The notes: generated by a model from the letters alone, not told the origin. 64,000 bases of DNA from an uncultured Prevotellaceae bacterium (GCA_946415705.1 CAMKTN010000011.1:1-64000); one strand, 5' to 3'. Positions 15,036 to 25,189 are shown, counted from the stretch's first letter. Translations and numbers: made by a program.

Positions 15036-16376
15036 TTACTTCTTGATGTACTTCTTACCGTTCTCGATGACGATGCCCTTGTAGTTCTTATCTACGCGCT
15101 GGCCAGCCAAATTGTAGCGAGCATTGCTCTGCGGAGCATTGGCCTTCACGCCGGCAACACCGAGCTCAACCTCCTCATAAAGGATGGTGATGGTGAGTTC
15201 AGCGGCATCATATAAGCCCGATTTGGTCTCAATTTCAGAATATCCATAATCTCCATACAAGGTGTTGTCGGTATTCTTCAGTTCCGTCACCTCATCAACA
15301 TCTGTTGACTTAAATGATGGAGAATAGTTTGGAGCATAACCTGTTACTTCGGTACCATCCCAAACGTAACCACAAGTGGTCATTAAAACATCATGCGTTG
15401 TCGTGCGAGTGGCATCTGTGTAGAAACTGAAAACGCCAATATACTGATTGTCCTTGACAGTAAAAATTGTCGGATCCTCTTCATCCACTTTGAAATAAAC
15501 CCATGCATCGGGATCAAAAGAATCAACGCCTTTGACATAATAGCCTGTTTGGGACAAAAGGACCATCGCGTCCTCGTTCGTGAAATTGTATTGTTCACCG
15601 TATGGACTATTGGTGCTGACAATGGCCTTTGACACATAAGGAGATACTTCTTCCATAGGCCGCAAATCCAGTCCGTAAAGAACAAGGAAGTCATACATAG
15701 GAGCGGTCTCTTCATTCATGTACACGGCTAAAATCTCATCAATGTAGAGGTTTGTGTAAGTGGCTTCCTCCTCCGAATCATATTCACTAATGTAGTAGGC
15801 ACCAAATTTTGTATTGGCGGTACGTACGGGATGATAACCTTCTTGACTCGATCCTTTTACATCAGAAGGCAGTAAATACAATTCTTGCTCACCCTCCTCA
15901 GTCGTGTATGTAGCAAAGTACTCGCTGCAATCAAAGGTGATGGAATCGTAACCCAGTTCAGAATACTGATTTACCTTATCAGTCACGATATCGCCCACAA
16001 CGAGACCAGGAATGAAGTCAAAAGGCTTAAGATACACTTTTCCAGCTTCTTCGTCAACGTAGAAGCTTGCGCCCTCATAGATGGCCTGCGACGAGAAACC
16101 ACCCATCAATTCGCTGTAGCGATATGTACCTGTGGAGATCGTAGGAATAAAAGAAACGGGTTTCTCATCAGCCTTCTTAGCGAACTTGAGATCCATGGGG
16201 AATTTCTGAGCCTGAGGAAGCTGATAAGCAATCTTGTTACGAACGATGTCAGCAGGTGCATCCTGACGTACCAGAGCCTTCTGCTGCTTGGGGAACGGCG
16301 ACTTTTTCATACGTTCAATAGCAGATGCATTGAGGGTAGCAACTGCAACAAACGCAAAGAGTAAAAATTTCTTCAT
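15036..16376 (-). CDS. Secreted protein with C-terminal sorting-type tail
   Basis: This 446-residue protein has a signal peptide (cleavage near residue 19, after NASA). The body is acidic, Tyr- and Glu-rich and probably all-beta, with no catalytic motif that I recognise. The last 30 residues (RYNLAGQRVDKNYKGIVIENG followed by KKYIKK) match the tail seen on three other secreted proteins in this window, so export and surface attachment by the type IX pathway is likely. It starts 50 bases after the DUF4302 lipoprotein gene, and may be the last gene of the SusC/SusD operon. Its role is unknown; a surface binding protein is one possibility. Confidence 0.8.
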   Translation of the reverse strand: MKKFLLFAFVAVATLNASAIERMKKSPFPKQQKALVRQDAPADIVRNKIAYQLPQAQKFPMDLKFAKKADEKPVSFIPTISTGTYRYSELMGGFSSQAIYEGASFYVDEEAGKVYLKPFDFIPGLVVGDIVTDKVNQYSELGYDSITFDCSEYFATYTTEEGEQELYLLPSDVKGSSQEGYHPVRTANTKFGAYYISEYDSEEEATYTNLYIDEILAVYMNEETAPMYDFLVLYGLDLRPMEEVSPYVSKAIVSTNSPYGEQYNFTNEDAMVLLSQTGYYVKGVDSFDPDAWVYFKVDEEDPTIFTVKDNQYIGVFSFYTDATRTTTHDVLMTTCGYVWDGTEVTGYAPNYSPSFKSTDVDEVTELKNTDNTLYGDYGYSEIETKSGLYDAAELTITILYEEVELGVAGVKANAPQSNARYNLAGQRVDKNYKGIVIENGKKYIKK

Positions 16377-16426
16377 AATCTTTTGTGTTTAAGTTAATAG
16401 TTTGGTTGTTTACATTCTATATGAGC

Positions 16427-17830
16427 TTAGTCCTTGATGGGACGAAGTATCAGGGTGACACGGTTGCCTTCACTGACGGGGTTCAGCGTGGCTACAGTAG
16501 GTCGGAAATAGTCGTCAGGCACCATCTTGTACGTGCCATAGAGGGTAGCAGCGAACTGCTGGCAGAGCGTCTTGAGGTCCGTGCCGTCGAACATCTTCAT
16601 ATATGTATTGGGGCGATCAACAGACGATTGCCTGAAGCGGATGTTTCCGTAAGTGGGCTTGTCGATGTTCATATTCACGTAGGGATAGTACAGCGGCGTG
16701 CGTCCCATCTTCTTGGGGCCATGCACGCAGGCTATCAGGCCCGGCATGAACTCATTGCTGCCATCGTCCTGCGTCTCAGAAATACGACCAATGGTGAGGC
16801 TATCCAATTCGTACTTACTATTCACCTTCTTCACCTCTATCTCCATCTGAGCATACAGAGCAGCCTGTTCAGTCGTGAAATCGGCAGGGTCGAGGCGATA
16901 AAGAGATTTCGACTCGGCGATATAGCTGTCCCACATCGGGATGATCTGCACGGTGCCATCCTCGTTCAGCAGGCGCTCCTTGTCGGGGGCGACGGTCATC
17001 TCTTGGAACGTATTCTCGCCGAATGGCATCTTGTGGTTGAGTCGCAGGCCATTGAGCGTGAAGACACAGGTGTGAGTGGAAGCCTGCAAGGGGTCATTGA
17101 GACGGTCCTCATACACGAAGACACCCGTGTTCAAGCCGTCGATGTACATGGTGTCCTCCGTGCCGTCGGTTACATAGTAGGTTGTGAGCGTGGAGCTGGT
17201 GATGCGCTTCTTGGCGGCGGCAACATCGTCGATATACTGCGTCCAGGGACGGTCGCAGGGGACGAAACGGATCTCGGCGTCATGGCGCTCGCCACGGAAC
17301 AGGATATTGTCACCCTCGAAGCCAGCGAACACGAAGTTATAATCGCCATTCATGCCCTCGCCATCATTGGCAATGACGCTGGGTGCACTCGACGGATTCA
17401 CGGGGTCGGCGAAGACCGTCAGGACATCGTTCCAGGTGTTGAACGACACGACACTGCCTTCCTCCTTGAGCATCTCGTAGGAGCTGACGGCCTCCGTATA
17501 TTTATTGGCATTGCCCTTGCGCAGGAAACGATGGTTACCGGCCAGGAGCGCCGTGCCGGAAGCGGAAAAACGGCCAAAGAGATTGAAGCCCTCGAAGTCT
17601 TCCTCGTCTGTGCCGGCTACGAAATACTGAATGACCCAACCATACTTGTCCGCTGAGCTTTGTTCCACCAGACGACTTTTCAGATCGTCGTTGAAGTGGT
17701 CAATGCGCAGTGCCGCAGCCTCTTCGAAGAGGTCCTCCTGCTCGAAGGTGCAGGCGCTGAAGAGCACTCCCGCCAGCAGCGTGACTAACAATACGATATG
17801 TCTGCTTATATGTCTCATAACGTGATTCAT
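16427..17830 (-). CDS. DUF4302 lipoprotein
   Basis: This 467-residue predicted lipoprotein has a signal peptide ending at FSAC, with the Cys near residue 27. The body matches my memory of the DUF4302 family: an N-terminal WVIQYF segment, then long beta-rich modules, with D-Y-F-x-P near the end. In Bacteroidales, DUF4302 genes typically follow SusC, SusD and an Mx1-type metallopeptidase, exactly as here, so they are thought to be surface accessory proteins of that system. It begins three bases after the peptidase stop, so translation is probably coupled. A start four codons further in (17818) is possible. The ligand is unknown. Confidence 0.8.
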   Translation of the reverse strand: MNHVMRHISRHIVLLVTLLAGVLFSACTFEQEDLFEEAAALRIDHFNDDLKSRLVEQSSADKYGWVIQYFVAGTDEEDFEGFNLFGRFSASGTALLAGNHRFLRKGNANKYTEAVSSYEMLKEEGSVVSFNTWNDVLTVFADPVNPSSAPSVIANDGEGMNGDYNFVFAGFEGDNILFRGERHDAEIRFVPCDRPWTQYIDDVAAAKKRITSSTLTTYYVTDGTEDTMYIDGLNTGVFVYEDRLNDPLQASTHTCVFTLNGLRLNHKMPFGENTFQEMTVAPDKERLLNEDGTVQIIPMWDSYIAESKSLYRLDPADFTTEQAALYAQMEIEVKKVNSKYELDSLTIGRISETQDDGSNEFMPGLIACVHGPKKMGRTPLYYPYVNMNIDKPTYGNIRFRQSSVDRPNTYMKMFDGTDLKTLCQQFAATLYGTYKMVPDDYFRPTVATLNPVSEGNRVTLILRPIKD

Positions 17831-17833
17831 GCT

Positions 17834-19078
17834 TTATTGAAAGTCAAAATAGGTAACATTCCCGCTTGCCCAGTCGTTGATTTCATTCTGGCGCTTGCCA
17901 ACCTCCTGACGCAGTTCGTAGAGATGCAACCCCCACTTGTCCGTGTACCATTTGGTGGCGATGTCCAGCTTCTTCAGGATAGCATTCATACCCTGTGTGG
18001 AAGCGCCGTTGTCCACCTCCACCCAGTTGTCGAGGTAGTCGCGGAACGAGGTGAAGGCCTGCACTTCCTCATACGTGACCTTGTCCTCGGAGTCATTCAT
18101 GATGCGCTGCTCCTTGGCATCTGCCACGTGAAAGTCGGGCACAAAGCGCTCTGTGATCTCACCCGTCTCCTTGCTCTCCGTAATCTCCTTCATGATCTTG
18201 AACTTGTTCCAGGGTTTCGTGGAAACATCTACATCCTTGATCTTCAGGGAGTCGATGAGCGTATAGACGCGCTCCTTGTCACCAGACTTCACGCCGCCAT
18301 TGGCGCAGGCATCGATGATGGTGTACATCCAGCGGCAGTCGGTATCCGTAATGGTGCAGGACAGCGTCTCCACAAAGTCCTCATAGGTGGCCGAGGATGC
18401 ATAATGCGTGATATAACCCAGGCAGTGTGCCTTCACAGAGTCGCGCTTCTGCCAGTCACGCCCGTCATAGTCGCCCGGGGTGATCTGTCCGAACTCCACG
18501 GGGTACGACTTGGTCTGGTGCAGGATATGCGAGAACTCATGGTGCATCGTGTGGAACTGGTCCTTGTTCAACAGCTCGATGTCAGCTGCGCTGTACCCGC
18601 TGGTCGGAGACCACAGCTTCATACCGTTCACGTTGATGAGCGTGATCTTCACGCCGCCCGAGGCGTAGCCGAGCGTCTCGGTGTGTGTCGTAGGCGAATA
18701 GGCTGCCGAGCCGATGAAATGGAAGATACGCGGACCGTATTGCTTCATGAAATCCTCGCCCGCATACTTGATATAGACATCATAGAAGAGGTACTTGATG
18801 AAATACGACAGGAGCTGCGACTTCTGGTACTCCGCAGGCGTCAGCTGATAGCTCAGCTGCGAAGCGGGGAAGTTGAATTTATACTGTATCTCCGTGTTAT
18901 AGGGCACCACGAAGTTATCGTAGAGCCACTGGTCGAAGGGTGCCGTTGACGAATTCGGGTCCACGACCGGCGTCGTGGTGTCGAATATGGAGGCGGTGAG
19001 GTCGTCATCGTTGTTACAAGCGGTGAACGCGCTGACACCCATCGACAAGGCCAATACCTTATATATATACTTTCTCAT
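17834..19078 (-). CDS. Mx1-type zinc metallopeptidase lipoprotein
   Basis: This 414-residue lipoprotein (Cys21 after FTA) contains a zincin motif, HHEFSHILHQ, with ligands His180 and His184 and catalytic Glu181. This fits the putative zinc-binding metallopeptidase family (Peptidase_Mx1) that accompanies SusC/SusD pairs. Downstream, the YEDFVETLSC segment may supply the third ligand. It lies between SusD (14 bases upstream) and DUF4302 (three bases downstream) on the same strand and is surely cotranscribed. Its presence suggests that the transporter takes up peptides, or that a bound protein is trimmed at the surface. The substrate is not known. Confidence 0.88.
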   Translation of the reverse strand: MRKYIYKVLALSMGVSAFTACNNDDDLTASIFDTTTPVVDPNSSTAPFDQWLYDNFVVPYNTEIQYKFNFPASQLSYQLTPAEYQKSQLLSYFIKYLFYDVYIKYAGEDFMKQYGPRIFHFIGSAAYSPTTHTETLGYASGGVKITLINVNGMKLWSPTSGYSAADIELLNKDQFHTMHHEFSHILHQTKSYPVEFGQITPGDYDGRDWQKRDSVKAHCLGYITHYASSATYEDFVETLSCTITDTDCRWMYTIIDACANGGVKSGDKERVYTLIDSLKIKDVDVSTKPWNKFKIMKEITESKETGEITERFVPDFHVADAKEQRIMNDSEDKVTYEEVQAFTSFRDYLDNWVEVDNGASTQGMNAILKKLDIATKWYTDKWGLHLYELRQEVGKRQNEINDWASGNVTYFDFQ

Positions 19079-19092
19079 ACCGAACGAGGTGT

Positions 19093-20826
19093 TTATTTCT
19101 GATACAATTTCGGAATTATTGTCTGCTTAGGTGACTGGATGACATAGCCTGCACCCGAGCCGCCACCTACGGCGCTGTTCGTGCGGTTGCTGGGATAACC
19201 GGATTCGATGACGTTGTTGGGCAACTGCAGCACGCGCCGAGGGTCGTCCCACGTCAGCGAGTCGGTGTGAATGTCATCCTCATTCGGACCGCGATAGTGG
19301 TGATAAATCTTAATGCCATAGCGCTTGATGTCGAACCAGCGATGGCCCTCGTGAACCGTCTCCGCACGACGGAAATGAAGGATGCAGTCCAAGACACTCA
19401 GGTCGTCGCCCGTCAGCACCTTCTCGAAACCCATCTCTGCGGGGTGAAGTTCACTGACATAGTCGTTGTCCTTGTTGGCACGATTGTAGCGCTTGCGAAT
19501 GTCAGCCAGCTCCAACGTCTTGGTGACAAGATGTGAACTGGTCCACGTGTTCAAATCATCGATAGCACCCTGCTGGTCACCCAGATAGAGCTTGGCTTCA
19601 GCACGGCACAGGATGGTCTCGTCGGCATTAAACGGCTGATAGAGCTGATGGATATATCCGATACCGGCAATCTTATCCGTATATTCGAAGTATTCGTAGA
19701 GGCGGAAGAGCCAGGCGCCGTACTGCTGACCAGCACCGTTGACATAAACCATACCGCTGTAGGCCGGGAGTGTCGATGACCAGTTGGGACCAGGACCCCA
19801 CATGGTAGTAGTCAGCGTAGAGCCCACACGCCATGACTTGCCGTCAGACTTGAACGTTGTACCTTCATTGATGGCAAAACGTGCGTTGGAGACCATCATG
19901 CGCCACTGGTATGAATAGGTGGACTGAATCAGATAGTTCCACGGTTGTGTCTCATCGTTGTAATCATTGACGGCCGATGCCAGCGTGTTCACGTTAATCG
20001 CCCTCCAGTTGCGGAGCACAGGGTTCGCGCCCAAGGCCGCATTGGCGTATTTCAAGCAGTTGGTATAGTCGCGCTTGAAGAGATAAAAACGTGCTGCGAA
20101 GGCATTGGCCGCATTGCGGTTGAAGTGATAGGCTGGAATCTTGTACTTGGAATCGTCGATGAGGTCGATTCCCTCCAGGAGGTCCTTCTCTATCAGGTCG
20201 TAAGTGGTCTTCACATCGTGCAGGAATTCCGAGGTGCTATAATCCACATGAACAACGGTCTCGGGAATCGTCACGTAAGGAACACCACGGTCTGCCAAGC
20301 TGCGTGCTTCATCCTTGTATGCCTCGGCGAACAGGCTCACCAGCACGAAATGAAGATAAGCACGCAGCACATGTGCCTCGCCCCAGGAGTGTGCCAACTG
20401 GAGGTCGTTGGCAGGGTCTGTGCTCATCTCCTGCATGGCAGCAATCGCGTGGTTGCAGACGGAGATGCCTTGGTAATAGGCCTCCCAGATCTGATAGGGA
20501 GTGTCCGACACATTGGTGGAATAGTCTTCGATATCCTCCCACATATAAGCCTCCTCATGGAACTTATACATGGCTGCATTGTGGGTGGCAGGAACCACGA
20601 CATTGTCATCAAGGAGGTTGTCACCCGACAACTCACACAGCACAGCCGGACTCTCAGCCGGGTAGGCAGAGGTCAGGAGCTGTCGCACCTTCTCCGGCGT
20701 CGTAATCTCGGTACGGTTATCCGGAGCTTCGTCAAGCGCATCACACGAGGACAGGAAGGGGACACAGAACGCACAGAGCAAAGCGAGTGCGCAGAGGTCT
20801 TTTATGGTTGTATTCATTGCTTTCAT
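19093..20826 (-). CDS. SusD/RagB-family surface binding lipoprotein
   Basis: This 577-residue lipoprotein has a lipobox ending in LSSC, with the Cys near residue 28. It has the family's helical TPR-like core: AVLCELSGDN, then a W-E-A-Y-Y segment, A-H-V-L-R-A-Y-L-H-F, and N-R-N-A-A-N-A-F-A-A-R-F-Y-L-F. The closing FRRAETVHEGHRWFDIKRYG is one of the most conserved SusD segments. SusD proteins cap the SusC channel and deliver the nutrient. The gene starts 18 bases after SusC. The sequence does not show whether the nutrient is a glycan or a peptide; the neighbouring peptidases favour the second. Confidence 0.95.
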   Translation of the reverse strand: MKAMNTTIKDLCALALLCAFCVPFLSSCDALDEAPDNRTEITTPEKVRQLLTSAYPAESPAVLCELSGDNLLDDNVVVPATHNAAMYKFHEEAYMWEDIEDYSTNVSDTPYQIWEAYYQGISVCNHAIAAMQEMSTDPANDLQLAHSWGEAHVLRAYLHFVLVSLFAEAYKDEARSLADRGVPYVTIPETVVHVDYSTSEFLHDVKTTYDLIEKDLLEGIDLIDDSKYKIPAYHFNRNAANAFAARFYLFKRDYTNCLKYANAALGANPVLRNWRAINVNTLASAVNDYNDETQPWNYLIQSTYSYQWRMMVSNARFAINEGTTFKSDGKSWRVGSTLTTTMWGPGPNWSSTLPAYSGMVYVNGAGQQYGAWLFRLYEYFEYTDKIAGIGYIHQLYQPFNADETILCRAEAKLYLGDQQGAIDDLNTWTSSHLVTKTLELADIRKRYNRANKDNDYVSELHPAEMGFEKVLTGDDLSVLDCILHFRRAETVHEGHRWFDIKRYGIKIYHHYRGPNEDDIHTDSLTWDDPRRVLQLPNNVIESGYPSNRTNSAVGGGSGAGYVIQSPKQTIIPKLYQK

Positions 20827-20844
20827 TTTTCAACTTTCGATTAC

Positions 20845-23800
20845 TTAAAAGCCCAGACGCAAGGTTGCTGTGAACTGTTTGGTGATAGGCGATGCCACAC
20901 CGCCGGAATTGATAAACTCGGGATCCTGACCGTTCAGCTTCTTGTCGGCATAGAGCAGGCAGAGGTTGGTGCCAGCCACCTTCAGTGAAGCCTTGTTGAT
21001 GAAAGTCTTCTTGAGCCACTTGTCAGGGAAGACATAGGTGAGAGCCACCTCCTTCAAGCGGATGAAGGAGCCGTTGGCAATGCGCTCCGTAGAGTAGTTG
21101 TACGCATTGTAGGCCGTGGACAAGTTGGTCGAGCCATAGCGATAGACCTGGTTCAGCGAGGCGATTGTCGGGACAGTTGTGGTATTCTCATCGCCAGGAA
21201 TCATCCAACGGTTCTTGAAGTCGCGCGGCAGTGCCGAGAGATCGCTGTAGGCCGAGGAGAAGACGGGATCAAGGCGCACGACATTACCGCCTGCATAGGT
21301 GATGTAGAGATCGAACTGCAGTTCACCCCATTTCTTGCTCTTGTAGCTGAGCGTGTTGTTGAACGAACCATAGAAGGTAGGATCGGACGGGCCCTCATAG
21401 ACAAGGAAGTCCTTCAGGTTCTCCGTCTCCTGGAAGTTCACATCGCCGACGGTCTTCTCGCCCGCCTCATTATACACCATCGGCAGTCCCTCCTCATTGA
21501 GACCGGCGAAGCGGTAGCTGAAGATGGAGCGCACGGGATAGCCCTCGATGGCATAGCCGAGACCCGTCACGAGATCCACGGCACGCGTGCCACCGACGGC
21601 CAGCGATGTGATTTCGTTATCGGCCTTCGAGAAGATGAGGTCAGACGTCCACTTGAAGCCAGACTTGTCGATGTTCACAGTGGAAAGGCCCACCTCAATA
21701 CCTTTTGATTTCATATCAGCAACATTGGCATACTTGGCCAGCTCGCCACCGGCGCCCTGCGTATAGGTGAGACCGATCAAGTCGTAGTTGTTACGACCGT
21801 AGATATCGAACGTCAAGGCGATGCGATCGTGCAGGAAGCCCAGATCCACGCCGAAGTTCCATTCGTGCTTCTTCTCATACGTCAGCTCTGTGTTGGCAAT
21901 CTGATAGATGTAAATCTCTGGTTCAGCCGCCGATGTCGTCGGGCGCCACGTGTTCTGAGTCCTGTAGATGCTGGTGGCATTCGTCACCCACGCAGGACCC
22001 GTGTCAGCCGTCAGCGAGTAGCTGGCACGAAGTTTCAGCTGCGACAGCCACGACTGGGTCTTCGCCATGAACTTCTCGTTGATGACATCCCACGCTGCCG
22101 ACACGTTCCACGTAGGCAACCAACGGCTCTTGCGGCTCTTGCCGAGGCGGTTGGTACCTTCGTAGCGCAACGTACCGTTCACGGTGTAGCGCTGGTCGAA
22201 ATTGTAGTTGAACTGTCCGTAGTAGGCCAGCGAGTTCGTCAGCGTATAAGACTCACCGAAATACTCGGTGTTCTCCTCGTTCATCTGCTTCAGCCACAGG
22301 TACGGCGTATAGGTGATGCCGCCGTTGTCATACTGATAGCCCCAACCAGTCCAGGTGTTAGAGGTGCGGAGCACCGATGAGTATTCAGTACCCAACAGAC
22401 CATTGAGCGTGTGCTTTTCCTTGAACACATTGTTGTAGTTGGCCATGAAGCGGTAGGTGTTCGAACGCATATTGTCGTCGTACTGGTACTTGATACCGCC
22501 GATGGGCAGGACAGACTCGGGCAATGCCAAGTTGTTGTCGGGATCGGTATAAAGGAGGCTATTGCTGTCGCGGATGGTGGAGTTGTCATCCTGGGCATCG
22601 GTACCGGCACGATAGGCATTTGCCTGATTGGACTTGTCCATGACATTGTGCTGGCGTTTCGTATGCGTCAGACGGGAAGAAATCAATCCACTCAGACGTA
22701 CAGACTTAATCGGCCTGTACTCCAATTCGCCACGGAACATCACGTCAGTCACCTGGATATCGTTGTAATTATACTCCAATTCATCGAAGATGTTGAAGCC
22801 GGTGTAGAAGCGCGTGTAGTTGATGTTGGGATCCAGACAGCGGCTCGAATTCATAGCGAAGCTGAAAGGGTTGATGTCGAAGTCGCGCTTCACCTCACCC
22901 GTCACCACATCGGTGGTGCGGTTCAGCGAGCCGGGAGCCTCCTGCTTGCGGAAGCTGCCCTGAGCAGCCAACTTGACAGCCAACAGCTCAGCGCCTTTCT
23001 TATCCTTCAAGATATCGTAGGACGTGTTGCCATTGAACGTATAACGGGTGACGCTACTGCGCTTGACATACTGACCCGGGTCTGTGAGCACAGACATGGA
23101 GAAGTAATTCTGCATACGGTCCGTACCGCCGGAGACACTAATGGAGTGAATCTGCTGCACCTTGTTGGTGAACAGGAGATCGAACCAGTCTGTGTTGCGC
23201 ATCTCAGCCTGCTGCAGGTAGGCATTGCGGGCGGCTTCTGTGTTCTGCAAACCGAAGGTCCCTGCTGCTGGGTCGTAAGAACGCAATTGCTGGTACATAT
23301 AGCCATACACGCCCTGATTCTGGGAATTGACCATATTCTCAAGCTGCAGCCAGCCCTTGTCGCACATCTCCCGATAGACGCCCATCATCTCCTGCGAGTT
23401 CATGATATTGTAATCACGATAGCTGGGCTTCAGGCGGGTTGTGAACTCACCTGTGTAATTGACACTGGCACGGCCCTTTGCACCACGCTTGGTCGTGACG
23501 ACAATCACACCACCCATGGCGCGGGCACCATAGATAGAAGTTGCTGAACCGTCCTTCAACACGGTGAACGACTCGATATCATCGGAGTTCAGACCTGCCA
23601 CAGCTGACGAGATCAGCGTCTTGGCATCACCGGATGCCAGATCGTCGGCATCCACTTCTACATTGTCCTCATAGATGACGCCATCGACCACCCACAAAGG
23701 CTTGGAATTACCATAGATAGACGTAGCACCACGCACACGGATCTTGGGCGATGCGCCAAAGGTGCCAGAGACATTCGTCACCTGCACACCGGCCACACGG

Positions 23801-24231
23801 CCTTCCAGCGAGCGGCTCACGTCGGCCGCACCGGACAGCTTGACCTTATCTGCTTCGATCTTGGTGGCAGCACCCGTAAACAGGCGCTTGTCAATCTGTT
23901 GCTGACCTGTCACCACGACCTCTGACATCTGCACTTCCTCGCTGGTCAGCACAATGCGCATGCCATTCTTGGCCTTTACCCGCTCGGTGCGCATGCCAAT
24001 CATGGACACCACCAGAACGGCATTCTGCTTGACATCCGGAAGGGTGAACTTACCGTTGAGGTCTGTGATGGTCTTGTTCTTCGTTCCTTCCACCGTGATG
24101 CTGACGCCCATCAAAGGCTCGTTGTCATCGGCAGAAAAAACCGTTCCCGAAATACTTGTCTGTGCCGCCAACGTTCCGATATACAGGAACAGTGCCGTCA
24201 GGACAAGACTCAACCTTTTAAATAAATACAT
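20845..24231 (-). CDS. SusC/RagA-family TonB-dependent outer-membrane transporter
   Basis: This 1128-residue protein has a signal peptide (cleavage near residue 23), a carboxypeptidase-regulatory-like domain (about 25-100, ISGTVFSADDNEPLMGVSI), the TonB-box-proximal segment EVVVTGQQ, a plug domain (IRVRGATSIYG and PLWVVDGVIY), and a large beta barrel ending in Phe. It imports bound nutrients with energy from TonB. There is no N-terminal STN domain, so signalling through an anti-sigma factor would need another route. That fits the lack of a FecR gene beside the ECF sigma gene upstream. It heads the operon SusC-SusD-Mx1-DUF4302. Confidence 0.96.
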   Translation of the reverse strand: MYLFKRLSLVLTALFLYIGTLAAQTSISGTVFSADDNEPLMGVSITVEGTKNKTITDLNGKFTLPDVKQNAVLVVSMIGMRTERVKAKNGMRIVLTSEEVQMSEVVVTGQQQIDKRLFTGAATKIEADKVKLSGAADVSRSLEGRVAGVQVTNVSGTFGASPKIRVRGATSIYGNSKPLWVVDGVIYEDNVEVDADDLASGDAKTLISSAVAGLNSDDIESFTVLKDGSATSIYGARAMGGVIVVTTKRGAKGRASVNYTGEFTTRLKPSYRDYNIMNSQEMMGVYREMCDKGWLQLENMVNSQNQGVYGYMYQQLRSYDPAAGTFGLQNTEAARNAYLQQAEMRNTDWFDLLFTNKVQQIHSISVSGGTDRMQNYFSMSVLTDPGQYVKRSSVTRYTFNGNTSYDILKDKKGAELLAVKLAAQGSFRKQEAPGSLNRTTDVVTGEVKRDFDINPFSFAMNSSRCLDPNINYTRFYTGFNIFDELEYNYNDIQVTDVMFRGELEYRPIKSVRLSGLISSRLTHTKRQHNVMDKSNQANAYRAGTDAQDDNSTIRDSNSLLYTDPDNNLALPESVLPIGGIKYQYDDNMRSNTYRFMANYNNVFKEKHTLNGLLGTEYSSVLRTSNTWTGWGYQYDNGGITYTPYLWLKQMNEENTEYFGESYTLTNSLAYYGQFNYNFDQRYTVNGTLRYEGTNRLGKSRKSRWLPTWNVSAAWDVINEKFMAKTQSWLSQLKLRASYSLTADTGPAWVTNATSIYRTQNTWRPTTSAAEPEIYIYQIANTELTYEKKHEWNFGVDLGFLHDRIALTFDIYGRNNYDLIGLTYTQGAGGELAKYANVADMKSKGIEVGLSTVNIDKSGFKWTSDLIFSKADNEITSLAVGGTRAVDLVTGLGYAIEGYPVRSIFSYRFAGLNEEGLPMVYNEAGEKTVGDVNFQETENLKDFLVYEGPSDPTFYGSFNNTLSYKSKKWGELQFDLYITYAGGNVVRLDPVFSSAYSDLSALPRDFKNRWMIPGDENTTTVPTIASLNQVYRYGSTNLSTAYNAYNYSTERIANGSFIRLKEVALTYVFPDKWLKKTFINKASLKVAGTNLCLLYADKKLNGQDPEFINSGGVASPITKQFTATLRLGF

Positions 24232-24270
24232 TTCCGATATACTAATTTTCTTATTTTCTTAACTTTTGTA

Positions 24271-24291
24271 CGCAAATCGGGCGCAAAGTTA
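24271..24291 (-). promoter_or_regulatory. Promoter-proximal motif of the SusC operon
   Basis: On the minus strand TAACTTTG (24284-24291) fits the -7 element and is followed by CGCCCGATTTGCG. The 20 bases at 24271-24290 match 25107-25126, in front of the sigma gene, at 18 positions. Confidence 0.55.
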
Positions 24292-24415
24292 TCAACTTTT
24301 TAGCACACTGCCATGAAAAATGTTAGAAAATGTTGATTTATATACAAAATAATGCCAAAATGCACTCAATGAAGTACATTTTGGCAAGAAAAAAGTAGCT
24401 ATAATGTGATTTTGT

Positions 24416-25012
24416 CTATTCGCAGTCCACCAATGTCAGGTCTCTTTTGGCTGACATCTTGCGCAGATTGATGACGGCGTAGCGCATACGCCCCAAAGCG
24501 GTGTTGATGCTACAATTGGTCTTCTCGGCGATTTCCTTGAAAGAGAGATGGTCATACATACGCATCTGAACCACCTCGCGCTGCGTTTCAGGCAGGCGGG
24601 CGACCATGTCCGTCAGCGTACGATAAGTTAGCTCATTGTGCCATTCCATCTCTCTATTGCCCGTCAGAGGCATCGCCTTGTTCATCATACGTTCCTTCTC
24701 GGAATCGTTTGGAATTTCCAGCATCACACGATTTTGGCGCGTGCTGTCGATGATCAGGTTATGGGCAATGCGAATCACCCACCCCGAGAACTTGCCATTC
24801 TCTGTGTAGCGATGATTGCGGATCTGCATAATGACACGCATGAAGGTGTCCTGGAAGACATCATTCGCTACATCACTGTCGTGAACGGCAGTGAGGATAT
24901 AGCCGAATACTGCGGATTGATAGCGTTCCAATAAAACATCGAACGCCTCATCATTACCTTCTTCATAGAGCTTGACCAATACAGCGTCAGACTCTTGTCT
25001 CAATTGTTGCAT
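24416..25012 (-). CDS. ECF-type RNA polymerase sigma factor
   Basis: This 198-residue sigma-70 family protein has region 2 (residues about 20-85, with DVFQDTFMRVIMQI and GWVIRIAHNLIID) and region 4 (about 130-185, with LPETQREVVQMRMYDHLSFKEIAEKTN), and no region 3. A recruited subset of promoters is expected, most simply the SusC operon 184 bases downstream, since many Bacteroidales nutrient loci are controlled this way. No anti-sigma gene is adjacent, which separates it from the usual FecI/FecR arrangement. Confidence 0.95.
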   Translation of the reverse strand: MQQLRQESDAVLVKLYEEGNDEAFDVLLERYQSAVFGYILTAVHDSDVANDVFQDTFMRVIMQIRNHRYTENGKFSGWVIRIAHNLIIDSTRQNRVMLEIPNDSEKERMMNKAMPLTGNREMEWHNELTYRTLTDMVARLPETQREVVQMRMYDHLSFKEIAEKTNCSINTALGRMRYAVINLRKMSAKRDLTLVDCE

Positions 25013-25106
25013 TACTGTCCAATAGGATGGTTAGGAGTAATGGTTTTGTCGATAGGCAATGATGGTTTAATGATAATGAATGAATAGTGAATATAGGGCT
25101 TTATGC

Positions 25107-25126
25107 CGCAAATCGGGGGCAAAGGT
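25107..25126 (-). promoter_or_regulatory. Promoter-proximal motif of the sigma gene
   Basis: On the minus strand ACCTTTGCCCCCGATTTGCG resembles the sequence in front of the SusC operon (24271-24290). It may be a shared promoter or operator for the two units. Confidence 0.45.
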
Positions 25127-25189
25127 GAAACATTTTCGCGAAACTGCCAAACATTTTCTTAAAAAATTTCACATTTCACGCAATATTAC

